In this document: in pieces, positions 11,623 to 24,503 of the stretch
Position numbering within the stretch: the first letter of the stretch is position 1
Layout: each line of letters opens with the position of its first letter
Source: Pseudomicrostroma phylloplanum
Lineage: Eukaryota > Basidiomycota > Exobasidiomycetes > Microstromatales
Reading direction: 5' to 3'
Assembly (NCBI GenBank): GCA_039545275.1
Contig: BCHS01000007.1
Coordinates: 558,001 to 622,000, forward strand
DNA: 64,000 bases
Notes under the pieces: model-generated
Database searches by the model: none
What the model was told of the DNA's origin: nothing
Seen by the model: only the letters and a program-made list of their open reading frames with translations
Translations under genes and position numbers: made by a program

Positions 11623-12419
11623 GTGCTCCGGGCGAGGAGCCGAGCGTCTTGCTCGTGCCTTGCTATTTCCGTGTCTGGACTTTGAGTTTCCGTACCCACA
11701 TTTTGATATCCTCCTCTCTTCCACGAGAGCATTGCAATGCATCGATCATCTCACACCTGGTCGTCGTGGTGACTGCCGATTGTCCCGTACGCGAGGCAGT
11801 GGTGGTGTCGCCTCGGCGCCGTTCGGCTTGCGTCCTCCACTGGGGCACTTGGCCTGTGATCGACGGAGGCCAAGGCAGGCTAGTCTAAAGTCGGGAGGCG
11901 GGGGCGCCTCCTCCCTGCATGTGCCCTCGCCCCCTCACCACCATCACCCTCACCACCACAATCGTCGTTATCATCAGCCTCAGCTTACACATTCATACTT
12001 GCACGTGAGCCTCCAACGTCAAGCAGCATCGAGCTACTGCCTCTCCTTCTGGCTAAAATCCAGGCCGCTGCAAGCCGTGGCTTCAACAGTCTCTCACCCG
12101 ACGCTCGCAGTGTAACTTTTTGCTCCCGTCAGCCCATTCATCCTTTCACCGCCACGATCTGCATCTCATTTAGCCCAGTATCATAGCACCTGATGCTACC
12201 CATGGAAGCAGCCGCTTGAATCGCTGCTCATCTGCCGAAGCCCCCACTCAGCATACGGCAGCTGGCTGATCCCCTCCAGAGGGAGCTCGCAGCCAAGGTA
12301 GAAGACCTCTGCCCCTTGCTCCTCACATCCGCCCGCGCCTCAAGGACAACGGATCTCACTCTCCCTCGATTCCCTCACACACTACATCACACACTACAAT
12401 ACTCTTCAGATTGCCCGCG
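11623..12419. other. Intergenic / long 5' leader of the SMR-domain gene
   Basis: 797 bp between two genes on the same strand. It contains a pyrimidine-rich block with (caccat)-like runs around 11935-11975. ORFs across it (95-172 aa) have low complexity and no family resemblance. I see no gene. Confidence 0.5.
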
Positions 12420-15400
12420 ATGGAAGGCATAAGCCGTCATCCGTCTGCATCTCCTCAACTAGCGGCATCTTCTACGGCGCCCAAGGCACCAGCCTCAGGC
12501 TCTTCAACAGGCCGCTCTCCGCCCTCTTCCTCATCCCCACCTTCATCCTCGAATCCCTACCCCGCATCCATGACTGCTCACTTCATGCCTTCGGTGGCTA
12601 GTTCATCCCACACGAGAGCCTACCTCGAGGCACTCGTCGCCTCTACACAGACACGGAGGGCTGTCCCCGTAAGGTCAGTCTCCTCCCTCAATGCCTGCTA
12701 CAAGCCTCAGAAGCCCAGCTCCCTTGCGAGTAGTGCCTCTGCGACTGGATCCTCAGAGGGCAATGGCAATACCCCTCCCACAGATTCATCCTCAGATGAA
12801 GAAACAATGGATGTAGCGAGCTTCACCGAGGTCAACAATATGACTGCTCCGTCCTCTCGGAAGAGCAGCGTGGGCAATCTCTCATCCCCTTTGTTCACTT
12901 CGACTCCGCTCTCGCCTGCACCCGATCAGCAATCAGCTCAACAGCAGCAAGCAGGCGTCGAAGCAGTTGCAAGCATCATGGCGCTATTGGAGCAAGAGGA
13001 GCTCGCTGAAGAGGAAAAGATTGATCAGGTGCGCAACCGGCTGGGAGACTGGTTGGAGGAAGCTGAAGGAGTCAAGCCAGTGAGTACGGAAAGAGCTTCC
13101 GGTCGGCAATGCCAATCGTACAGCCGTCACTTACCTTTGCTTGTTTCAATCTTCTTCCTGCAGTCACCCTTCCGCCTAGACAGCATAGTCCTAGACGTCA
13201 TGCATAGACATAGGGAAGACTTGGAGCCCACTGGCGCCACATTCCCTTCATCGCCCCTTCATAGACCGGGATCGACTCGTTCATACCCCTCGCAAGGCGC
13301 AAATCGACCATGGACCCCTTCCAAGCTCCCAATCACGCCTTCTCGTAGCTCGGGAGGCTTTGCTGAAGTCTTCGCCAATACTCCTCAGACGATGACCGCT
13401 CCTGGCATGCCGCCGGGACTTGGTTCGAGTGCATTTCTTGGAGGCGAACGAGTCATTAATCCGCCTTCGAGAGGCACTTCACCTGCTCCGGGCAAGGACC
13501 CTGGCATTGTCGGCTCGGGCAGCCCTCGAGGATCGCCTCGCCTTCGCAATGCGCCTCTGACCCCACTACGGACCTCCTCGACCAGGGAGAGCTTTGCTTC
13601 TGGGAGCAACCCCTGGGGCGGGCCGAGCGGACCTCCGACGCCCTCTGGCTTGTCGTCTGCCTTCCCATTGACGATGCCTACCTCCCCATTCTCGTCTGTG
13701 CCTCCTGCTATCTCTGTGTCGCTCACGGTTGAGGTAGGCAGTAGTAGCAGTCGGCCAACGTCTCCCTCTCCCTTTGCTTCGCCTCGGATGAACGTCACCG
13801 CGGCCGCCTTCAAGCCTCGTACGACCTCTTCCTCAAGCACTCAAGCATCCGCTCTGACTGCTGTACGTCCATCTCTTCTGGATTCGGGACGAAGGACATC
13901 GTCTTCCTCGGTGACACAGGCAATGCTCGCCAAGAACCATCCGACGGGAGCAGAAGGGGAGGACGAAGACGACGAGTTCTCCCCCTTTGGAGCAGCTCTG
14001 AAACCAGATCCTCATGCAAGTGGCTCCGCAGGAAGCTACTATAGCAGTAGCGCTACCAGTAGCTCTGGGGACTTCGATGCGAGAGCCGCTGCCTCTGGCG
14101 TTGGCATAGGCTCGGGAGGGGAGGAGGATGAGTGGGCAGCTGGAGGAGGCATGACGCCATTTGACGTCCTCTCATCTGTCTTGTCAGGCAGCTCCGGTGG
14201 CTCGAGCACAAAGTGGTCGCCAGAGCAGATCGAGGAAGCGCTTGCCAGTCACAATTGGGATGTGGACGCGACCTTGGCCAGCATCTTCGAGTCGGGTGGA
14301 CAGCCTTCTTCGTCATCATCGAGGACGCTGGGTATTCCTGGGACTCCTCCCTTTGGGCGATCACCTCTTTTGAGCCACCAACAAGTGCCCACTGGCCCAC
14401 GCACTTCGAGCGGCGTATCTGTTATGCCTCGCGATGCATTCTCTTCGCATCGAGGAGGCAGGACAGCCTCCTACACGGGCATCAGTCGAGTTGCAACCCC
14501 ACCAGTCGGCAGAGGTACTGGATCTATGTCACCCTCCCTGTCCAGTAGTGGTGGCGGCGGTGGAGGAGTTGGACCAGGGCGGGTCTGTCGGTACTTCCTA
14601 TCTGGAGACTGTCGCAGAGCAGACTGTCGCTTCAGCCACGACCTTAGCAAAGCTCTGTGCAAGTTCTGGCTGCGAGGTCACTGCCTCAACGATCCTTGTC
14701 CCTTCTTGCACGACTCGGACGTCCTGCAAGCGCTGGCTGGCGGTATGTCTGCTAGTTCGCTGTATGGCGCAGAGAGCGGAACCGAGTCACCGCTTCTGGG
14801 CGATGACGAGTCGGGCTTGGCCACCCCACCTCTCGGTCCTGCTGCTGCTCCCTCAGGCGCCAGCGACGACTTTCCGGAGTTGGTTCCCTCGGGGCCCAAA
14901 GCCCAAAGAGTGCGGCAACAGCAGCAACTGGGCAGTGGCTCCTCTTCACTGGCGAACAACCTCGCAGCTAGTGGTCCACCGCCTGGCGCACCTACTGGCC
15001 CAGCGGCCTCAGACCCGAGCCGAACGAGATGGGCGACAGCTTTGCAGAGGTCCAAAGCTCCTACCCCTCTTGCGCTGATCCAGCAACAAGCTGTAGCCGG
15101 TGGTAACGGACTTTCCTCGGGCGAAGCAGTCAAGCTCATCCACGTCGCTGGAGCCAGGGGCGCACCCAACCGTCCAGCCATGGGGCTCCGTTCTCTCTCC
15201 TCCACCTCTCTTCACTCCCAGAGCGGTGGTGGGCACAAGGCCAATGCGGCTCGTCTGGTGTTGCGAGCGCCGACTCTGCTGCCTACGTTGATCGTCGGAA
15301 AGGGCGCAGCCAGTAGCTATGCTGCGCATCGCTCTATCCTCACTCCTCTAATCGAGCAGCGCAATCGCTGTCTGGCCCGGGCGTCCGAGGCGTTCCGAGC

Positions 15401-16064
15401 AGGCGATGGAGCCTCGGCTCGCAAGTACTCCGCAGAGGGTCAGGGCCTCAATGTCAAGATCAAGGAGGCGAATCACTCTGCTGCGCGAGACATGCTCAAA
15501 GAGCGCCACCTCGAGCTCTCTGAACGACTGCGCACCGGTTCAGATGGAGGTGGATGGGGCTCCAATGGCAATGCCAGTGTGGACGAAGCGGGCGCAAGAG
15601 GTCTGAGGGGCAAGATTGTCGGCGCGGGCATGGGCGTGTGTCTGGGTGTTGCAAGAAAGGACGCTCTGGGCGCCATCAATGGCGCGAGGGAGCTGAGCGT
15701 TGAGGAGCGGACAGAGTGCCTGCTGGACTGCCATGGACTGCATGCTTCGGAGGCGGTAGAGGTCGTCGAGGAGTTCTTACGTGAGTACCGAGACTACTGC
15801 AGCCTCCCTGTTTCCCAGCTCGAGAATTCCATCTGACCTCTGCTCTTTGCACATCTTTCACATCCAACAGTCGCACTAGAGAGAGAATCCCACCAAGGGC
15901 TGGCCTACCTGGCCGTGGGCGCCGCAAAGCACACTGCCACTACCACGGACCGTCGTCGAGTGGGGCTGGCGGCTCCCGTCAAGAGCTTCCTGGCTGGGTG
16001 GGGGTACCCGTATGCGGAGATTGACGGGGTGCTCGTGGTGGATCATCTGACGCATTGGAGTTGA
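12420..16064 (+). CDS. CUE-like / tandem CCCH zinc finger / DUF1771-SMR domain protein (Cue2-like RNA surveillance nuclease)
   Basis: Three exons (12420..13079, 13164..15780, 15871..16064) encode 1,156 aa. After a Ser/Pro-rich N-terminus, a CUE-like helix bundle lies at about 568-599 (WSPEQIEEALASHNWDVDATL). Two CCCH fingers follow at about 693-738 (CRYFLSGDCRRADCRFSH and CKFWLRGHCLNDPCPFLH). A DUF1771 helical region lies at about 937-1003 and a C-terminal SMR domain at about 1071-1156. The SMR catalytic-type motif LDCHGL (LDxHGL) is present; the second motif reads GAAKHT. CUE plus SMR is the arrangement of yeast Cue2 and of N4BP2, which cleave mRNA on collided ribosomes in no-go decay. The CCCH pair suggests added RNA contact. 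The first intron (84 nt, phase 0) has no stop, so retention would add 28 residues. Start: first ATG of the frame. Confidence 0.85.
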
Positions 16065-16379
16065 TGGGGAGGGCCATGTGGGGCCAAGGGGGAAGAGAGT
16101 GGAGAGGAAGGGCGAAGGTGGGGAGAAGAACAAAGATGGATGAAGGGGGATGAAACTTGATCAAGGGTGAAAAGAAGAAGGAGACGAGAGGGGAGAGAAA
16201 GAGCAAACGGAGCAAGAAGGACAATAGACAGACAGAAGCAAAGGGAAGGGGATCATGCGATTGGAGGAACCATGAGACTGGTAATACACATGTGGACATG
16301 ACATCCTGCTTCCCCGAGCGAGGTGATTCGAAAGGGCTCAGGGTCCCTGCCAGGATGTAGGATCTTGCAGTCGTTTTGA
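16065..16379. other. Convergent 3' flanks (SMR gene / mL59)
   Basis: 315 bp between two converging stop codons. It is purine-rich on the plus strand (agaagaaggagacgagagggg). No gene is seen. Confidence 0.5.
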
Positions 16380-17280
16380 TCAGAATGGCTGCGAAGGAAT
16401 GCTCTTGGCCGCTGCCTCCCTCTTGGTCTGATGGACGGGACGAGAATGTAAGACGCAATAGTCAGCCTTTTCACACCCTCTAAAAGCCTCCCGCTTCCTC
16501 CTCTTCGCTACTCACCTGTCTCCACTGTCCCACCTCCTCGAGCATTCCCTGCAAATTCTTCCTAATCTTGACATCCTTGCCCCTCCTACCCCTCTCTCCC
16601 TTGGTACCCTTGAAGAACCTCCTCATTCCACGGACCTTGGCATTCCTACCCTGCAGAGGTCCATACCCCGCCTCTGCCATCTGGAGTAGAATGGCATTCT
16701 GATGCTCCTTGACACGGGCATCTGTGAACTTGTACTTTCCCGTAGCGAGAGGAGTAGCCGAAGAAGAAGAAGAAGCAGAGGCAGCAGCTCCACTGCCGCT
16801 GCCGCCGGAGCGCCATAGTTCTGTCCACCCTTCAATCTCCCTTCCTCTTCCCAGCCGGTCTAGCAGTCTCTTCTTCTTTGGAGACTCATCAGGGATCGAG
16901 TCCAGCTGACCCTTGCGGAAAGCCTCGTTGACCAGCTCTGCCTCTCTGCGATGGGAGAGTGGAGCGGGACGCCAGCGCTGTGAGACTGGGTGAAGGAAGG
17001 GGAGGAAAGGATGAGGAGCGGCTCCGTCCCTCGATAGCGGGTCGGTGGGGGACTGTTGTGATGTGAAGGTGGGAGTGGGCCTTGCTGACGAGGAAGGAGC
17101 AGCGGCGGCGAGGGTGGGATCTTGTTGCTGGCGGATGCGACGAGGAGGTGGTGTGTATGTAAAGGAGAGGCCGGCGGGAGGCAGAGATTGCTTCGACCTC
17201 CAGGCCTGGAAGCGGGAGAGGGTGGAGTGACCCTGCTGCCGTAGGCGATGCATGAGGTTGTACGACGATGACGAGGCCAT
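16380..17280 (-). CDS. Mitochondrial large-subunit ribosomal protein, mL59-like
   Basis: Two exons (17280..16516, 16427..16380) encode 270 aa. The N-terminus is basic, Ser-rich and free of acidic residues (HRLRQQGHSTLSRFQAWRSK), as in a mitochondrial presequence. The conserved core has RWRPAPLSHRREAELVNEAF followed by a basic C-terminal half (FTDARVKEHQNAI, KVRGMRRFFKGTKGERGRRGK). This pattern resembles fungal mL59 (yeast MRPL25), a fungus-specific large-subunit protein. The last intron has a strong GTGAGT donor; splicing replaces an acidic tail (SSEEEEAGGF) with TKREAAAKSIPSQPF, which suits a ribosomal protein better. The unspliced frame also ends cleanly. It diverges from RPC4. A longer ORF runs to 17514, but ATG 17280 gives the presequence. 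Confidence 0.6.
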
Positions 17281-17516
17281 CCTGGGCAGAGACAGTGATG
17301 GTATTGGTGATGGTAGTTGTGTGGGTATCACTGATCTTCTGGTGGAGATGATCAAGGCAAGGAGGCACGGCTGCTCGAGTGGCTGCGCGCTAAATTTTGG
17401 CAGAGGAACATCTGCTCGGCCTCTACTCACGCGGGGCGCCTCAGTCACTACCACCAGCCATCCTCCACTCATCATCATCGTTGTGTGAAGCTGGTCTCCT
17501 CCTAGACAAGCCATCG
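17281..17516. promoter_or_regulatory. Divergent promoter of mL59-like gene and RPC4
   Basis: 236 bp between two outward-facing ATGs. No TATA box is seen. It joins a mitoribosomal gene and an RNA polymerase III subunit gene. Confidence 0.45.
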
Positions 17517-19615
17517 ATGTCGTCTCCTTCTGGCTCAGGGGGCAAGGATGCTCATGGTATCAAGCCCGGCAGGCCAGGCGTAGGTAGCGGTGATCCTTCC
17601 ACCTCCTCCTCCCAAGTGCCCTTGACCGCCGATGCTCCTACCGACACGGCCTCCCTGACGGGAGCAGCTCCCCCCGCATCGCGAGTCAATGCAGCGACAA
17701 ACGCAGGCTCATCGTCCTCATCATCCTCGTCACGTATACCCTCATCCTCCATGGCCAGACCACAGAGCGCCTCCGTCGGACTGGGCGCAAATCGGCCCAC
17801 GGTCAGCATGGTCCCCGGAAGAGGCACAGGCGCCGCCCTGCGCGCCCAGCCAAGAATGACCTTCAAGCCCGTCATGCCACAGCGGCGCAAAGTTTCGTCT
17901 ACTGGCGATGTCCAGATCAAGCAGGAGAATGTCGCTTCCACTTCTGCGGGATCTTCTTCTCGATCTGCCTCTGGCTCTGGGCGCGGGTCTGGTGAAAGAG
18001 GTAGAGGCTTCGGGCGTGGAGGTCGTGGTGGGCCTGGTGGTGGACGCGGCGGACGGAGGGACATCGAGCTGGTGGCCTCTGGACCCTTCTCCCTCGGTAC
18101 GGGCTCTACCTCTAGACTCGATCGAGCTCGGCAAGGCGCCGCAGGTCGCTCAGGTGGGGGAGGGGCCGGCATGGGCGCATCTGGCAAATGGGGCACCGGC
18201 GGTGAAGGCAACCTCGACGAATCTGAGAAGCTCAAGCCTGATCCTGGACGAATGGCTTACCGCAACCCGGACAAGCTCAGAGAGAAGGAGGAGTACTCGG
18301 ATCCGGAGGACGATGTAGAAATTGTCGATCTGGACGATGTAGGCACGCTGGACGAGTTGGCTCCACGCGCTCTACCTAGGGTACAAGAGAAGGAGAAGAA
18401 GAGGGGCAAGCAGGGAGAGGAGGCTGCTGACAAGAAGAAGAAGGAGAAGGGTAAAGGCAAAGGAAAAGTCAAGACGGAAGATGCAATGGACGTGGACAAG
18501 GTCAAGCCTGATCCCGAAGATGAGGAGGAGAGGGAGAAGAGCGCATTGTCTGGACAGGCTTCGCGAGGTGCGACCAGTGAGTACACCGGAATGCGATATA
18601 TGCGCTAGTAGACTATACCCCACTGACCTCATCTCACACACTACACTTCTACCTCACATCAGTCTCATCCGGCACATCTACCCCTCTGCACGACACCGAA
18701 GACGCCGGGTCAGCCTCCGAGGAAGCAGAGGAAGACCGCAAAGGCATCGATGCCCTGGACCTTTCCGAATCCGAAGCCGAGGAAGTCGGCGACGACCTGG
18801 TAGATGACTTCGTCTTTGACGAGGAAGACGTAGACGCCACGCGGCTGTACCTCTTCCAGTTCCCACAGCTCTTCCCCAAGTTTACAGTCCCCAAGGTCAA
18901 GCCGGAGGGTCCGCCCAAGGAGGAGGGAGCTTCTGGGGGTGCAGGTACGAGCGCACCGAAGGTTCCCAGTGCCCTCAGTAGCAGTCCGCCTGGATCGAGT
19001 GGGAACAAGCCCAAGAGGTCCGTTGCCTTTGCCGAAGGCACATCGGGTGGTGGCCCGCCCGCCTCTGGCTCAGCAAAGGCTGCTGCTGCTCCCAATGCGG
19101 TGAAGAAAGAAACTCCTTCGTCTGGACCTCCCCCTGCTGCTGGTAGCGGTTCTGGGGCTCCTCCCGGCGCGAAAGTCAAGGTCAAGGAAGAGGATGGAGT
19201 AGACGCGAGTTTGGGACCGGAAGGGATGATTGGCCGCTTGCAGGTGTACAAGGACGGGAGAGTCGAGATGCACTTCGGCAAGATCATCATGGAGGTGAGT
19301 ACCCACTGGCCTAACCTTCACACCACTCTTCCAAGAAGCCTCCTTCTGACATGCTCCCCTCCCCTTCCCTCTTTCCTCTCCCAGGTCTCCGGCGGCTCCC
19401 AAACCACCTTCCTGCAAGATCTCGCCCTCCTCGACGCCTCTACCCGTCGCGCAACGCTGCTGGGCGAGGTGCACCGCAAGTTCACCGTGAGCCCCAATGT
19501 GGAGAACATGCTCGACGACATGGCCGAGGAAGAAGCGAGGGTGGCGCGCGTAAAGAAGGAAGGCGGAGATCCTGGTGCGGTGCTGGTTGAGAGTGAGAGT
19601 GAGGGGGAGATGTAG
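17517..19615 (+). CDS. RPC53: RNA polymerase III subunit RPC4 (Rpc53)
   Basis: Three exons (17517..18576, 18663..19294, 19385..19615) encode 640 aa. The C-terminal half carries the RPC4 signature: ATRLYLFQFPQLFPKF, then EGMIGRLQVYKDGRVEMHFGK, then a terminal segment ATLLGEVHRKFTVSPNVENM. RPC53 pairs with RPC37 in a TFIIF-like heterodimer that opens DNA at Pol III promoters and acts in termination and reinitiation. The N-terminal half is disordered, with an RGG-rich patch (RGRGFGRGGRGG), long Lys/Glu stretches and many SUMO-type Psi-K-x-E motifs. Yeast Rpc53 is a known SUMO target. The second intron is 90 nt and stop-free. The stop lies 122 bp from that of the converging gene. Confidence 0.92.
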
Positions 19616-19737
19616 GCGTAGCAGCGGGCACGGCACGAGACGAGCTTAGAAGACCACTACACGCATGTTACGAAACGGCTGTGGCGAAGGTGGCGTTGAT
19701 GTACAGAACGAACTCCCTCTTCGTCTTGTCTTGGGGT

Positions 19738-22149
19738 TCAATAGCCATTCGCACTCATCACCCTTTCAATCTCCTCGAGGTCCAGATCAGCCGCATCGAT
19801 CCCCTCGAGCTCACCAAAACTGTCATCCTCTGCTGACCCTCCTCCTGCTCCTTCTCGGGCGCTCGAGGCTTCAAAAGGCGGCACAGTAGGGAGTGTTCGG
19901 CGTGAGGGCATCTTGAAGCCCGCTTTGACTTTATCGCTTGCACCCCCACTCGCAGCCGCACTCCCAGTCTCATTGCTTCCTTGCCTCCCACCTCCAACAG
20001 CACTACCACCACGGAGAAGAGTCATCCCGCTCCCGGCACTCAACGAGCCGCTCATCCCCGCCGAGCGACGACTGAGCCCCGCAGGCCGACTTGTCGTCAT
20101 TCCCGTGCCCAGCGAGCGGGACGCCCCGGACGTGGATGTGGAAGGAGAGGCGCCATAGAAGGTGGCGGGTGAGGCGGCCCGCCGCGCATTCGACGTGGTC
20201 GGCGTGGTCGTACTTGTAGCCGTGGACCTGAAAGGGGAGGGAGAGCTGGAACCTCGCCCTGGCTGGCGCGTTGTGCTTGCAGTGCTTGAGCGGAGCAGAG
20301 GCCTGGCGGGAGCGGCTGTGGCGGGTGCAGATGGTCTGGCGCTTCTAGAGGCAGCGCTCACTTGATTTGCTTCTGCAGCTGCGGGGGTTGTGTCTGGACG
20401 TGAAGCAGCCTCCTTCCCTGCTGTAGCTGCTGCAGCAGCAGCAGCAGCAGCACTTCTCGTCCTGCTCGTCAGGATCGGTTCGGCTGCTGCTACTGCACCC
20501 ACGTTGTGGCTTTCTGCGTCTCCGTCGTCAGGCGATATCCGAAGGACGCTTCTGCTCGAAGCTCGACTCCAGCGCTGCATCTTCGTAGGCGAAGGGGATC
20601 TCGACTGCGTTGATGGAGCAGGTACACCTCCAGTAGGATCACCAGCGACAGACGTGGGCAGGACCTCATTGGGACTAGGCGTCGGCGGGTCTCTTCGCTT
20701 TCCTAGAGTAGCAGCGGCGATTGTCGCTCCCGGAGAAGTTGACAGTACTTGCTGAGGTGACGGGAGAGGAGACTGCCTGGCAGCTTCCCCGCTAAAGTAC
20801 CCCTCCTGATCCTCCTCGATGCCAGAGAGCAGCGGCAAATCGGCCAAGAGCGCCTCGTCCCAGAACCCATCCTCGTCCTCCGACTCGACATCAATGTCCG
20901 TGACAACAGGCATCGCCTCACCTGTGCGGAATTGAGGTCCACCGGCGGCAGGCGAGCCGCTGGGTGGGAACGTGAGGGTGCGCTCCCAGCTCGAGGTCGG
21001 GAGGCCTCCTTTGCCTGCTGCTGAGAGTCTTCGCTGTGAGGCAGTCAGTGTCAAGGGTGGCTGTGGCGTGTTCCCAGCGGTGAGCGTCTTCCCGCTTGAA
21101 GTGTGAGCAGGGGTCCCCGCTTTGGACCGTCCTGGTGTTGCGCTTTCCGCGTCCATGCTGAAGCCGGGATCACAGACTGTGTGAATACTGTCCATCGAGA
21201 TGTCTGCAAGTGCCTCCCCGCCTTCCTCGTCTTCATAGTCTGGTCCTCTCCCTGACTCTTCCTGGAAAGCCAGGCCTAGGTCGGCAAGAAGCTTATTGAC
21301 CCTCTCCGCCTGATTCTCGCCTCCTCCTCCGCACAGCGCGGCAAGCGCAGAAGAATGCGAGTTTGAGCTTGCCGCCTTGCTCTCATCGAGTACAGCCGAG
21401 GTCGAGACATGGCGCCGAAAGCCTGCAGCCGTCTTTGCATTTCTCAAGGACTTGCTGCGTCGATTGATCGTCGAAGAACGACCCTTGAGAGCTCTCAGAG
21501 GGCCCACACCGCCCGTCGTGCCTGCCGAAGTCGAATTGGTTCTTGATGTCGAATTGGACGTGGTAGAGGAGGTACTCGCAGTGGAAGCCTGTCTGCTCCA
21601 CTTGCCACCTCTACTCGAAGCGGCTTGATCGTCACTCGTAGCGGCTGAACGAAGGAGACGATCGGTCCAAGCATCGTCTCTCCAGCCTCTGCTGTCCTTG
21701 CCTCCTCCCACTTCTGTAGCTCTGCGCGTATCCGCCTCATCCGGAGGGTTGGCCTTGGCCCAGTCGCGGATAAAGGTCGAAGGCGGCACATCCCAGAAGA
21801 CCCGGGGACCTTCGTCCTGGCTGAAAACCTCGTCGCTCTTGACCTCGTCAATAGCAGAAGCACCGCCAGAAGCTCGGTTGGTCGGCTCTGTTGCAGAGTT
21901 AGCTTCAGATCTCCTGGCCGATACGCCCTCGAGTTGTGCGCTGCGAGAGGAATGTGGGGTATCACGGCTGCCAAACGGCCTCGAGGAAGGTCCTGCTATA
22001 GCCGACGAGCTACTAGCACGATTCGAATTCCCATGAGAGGCGGTACGGGCTGATGCAGAGGAGGAGTGGTGAGAGGTCGAGCCAGATGGGTCATCCGAGG
22101 GACGATATGACTCGCGGTGGAAGTTGAGGGAGTCGAAGAAGGAGGACAT
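19738..22149 (-). CDS. Uncharacterised 803-aa disordered protein
   Basis: One uninterrupted frame. I do not recognise the family. The chain is Ser/Thr/Ala-rich and mostly disordered, with short islands that look conserved: FFDSLNFHRESYRP at the N-terminus, RVFWDVPPSTFIRDWAKANP near residues 120-140, NKLLADLGLAFQEE near 290, and an acidic-aromatic block DEDGFWDEALLADLPLL near 440. The C-terminus ends in an acidic amphipathic segment (ELEGIDAADLDLEEIERVM) like those that dock onto RPA or TFIIH, which is only a resemblance. A GCA/GCT run codes eight Ala near 20429-20452. No membrane segment or signal peptide is seen. The start at 22149 is chosen because it leads straight into the FFDSLNF island; the open frame extends upstream without similarity. 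Confidence 0.7.
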   Translation of the reverse strand: MSSFFDSLNFHRESYRPSDDPSGSTSHHSSSASARTASHGNSNRASSSSAIAGPSSRPFGSRDTPHSSRSAQLEGVSARRSEANSATEPTNRASGGASAIDEVKSDEVFSQDEGPRVFWDVPPSTFIRDWAKANPPDEADTRRATEVGGGKDSRGWRDDAWTDRLLRSAATSDDQAASSRGGKWSRQASTASTSSTTSNSTSRTNSTSAGTTGGVGPLRALKGRSSTINRRSKSLRNAKTAAGFRRHVSTSAVLDESKAASSNSHSSALAALCGGGGENQAERVNKLLADLGLAFQEESGRGPDYEDEEGGEALADISMDSIHTVCDPGFSMDAESATPGRSKAGTPAHTSSGKTLTAGNTPQPPLTLTASQRRLSAAGKGGLPTSSWERTLTFPPSGSPAAGGPQFRTGEAMPVVTDIDVESEDEDGFWDEALLADLPLLSGIEEDQEGYFSGEAARQSPLPSPQQVLSTSPGATIAAATLGKRRDPPTPSPNEVLPTSVAGDPTGGVPAPSTQSRSPSPTKMQRWSRASSRSVLRISPDDGDAESHNVGAVAAAEPILTSRTRSAAAAAAAAATAGKEAASRPDTTPAAAEANQVSAASRSARPSAPATAAPARPLLRSSTASTTRQPGRGSSSPSPFRSTATSTTTPTTSNARRAASPATFYGASPSTSTSGASRSLGTGMTTSRPAGLSRRSAGMSGSLSAGSGMTLLRGGSAVGGGRQGSNETGSAAASGGASDKVKAGFKMPSRRTLPTVPPFEASSAREGAGGGSAEDDSFGELEGIDAADLDLEEIERVMSANGY

Positions 22150-22461
22150 GGCGCGGGCTGGGTGAGCATCCAGTACTCCCTTGAGCTCCTGATGAGGGCC
22201 CCCTGCGCAGATGTCTCTGGTAAGGTGCAGTGAAGAAAGGAAGGAAGGTGATGAGGGAATGGTGAGTGAGACGCCGGAATCACGGGATTTTGGCGAGGTG
22301 TTGGTCTCAGCCTGGCGCGCGTCATGAGGCCCGGAACGGGAGGCAAACGAGACAAGGTGGGACACATCGTACGACACAAAGGTATGTTTTGGTTTCATGA
22401 CGGCAAGGACGACGTCTACAGGTGGGTCCGAAACAACCCAAGGAGGCATGTCCCGCAGCTT

Positions 22462-24232
<1,771 letters not shown>

Positions 24233-24503
24233 CTTGTAGTCTCTTGGTACAACGTGTTTGACTGGTACTGGTAGGATGTAGAGTGGAAGCGGAGACGACG
24301 ACGATCTCGACACGCGGAAGATCCACTTTGAGATTCGCGCGGCAAAAGTCGCTCACTCACACCCGACGCACGGCCGTACCGACGACTCCTTCCCTGCAGC
24401 TCACAGCCATTTGGACATCCAACTCACCACCTCGGATCCGGATCAGATCAAGCCGCAAGAGTCATCGTTGAAGATTCGACATTCAGCGCATACGACGACG
24501 GCC
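24233..24503. promoter_or_regulatory. Divergent promoter of RVB2 and Y14
   Basis: 271 bp between outward ATGs. It contains cgcggaagatcc/tcgcgcggc elements and no TATA box. It couples two nuclear RNA/chromatin genes. Confidence 0.45.
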
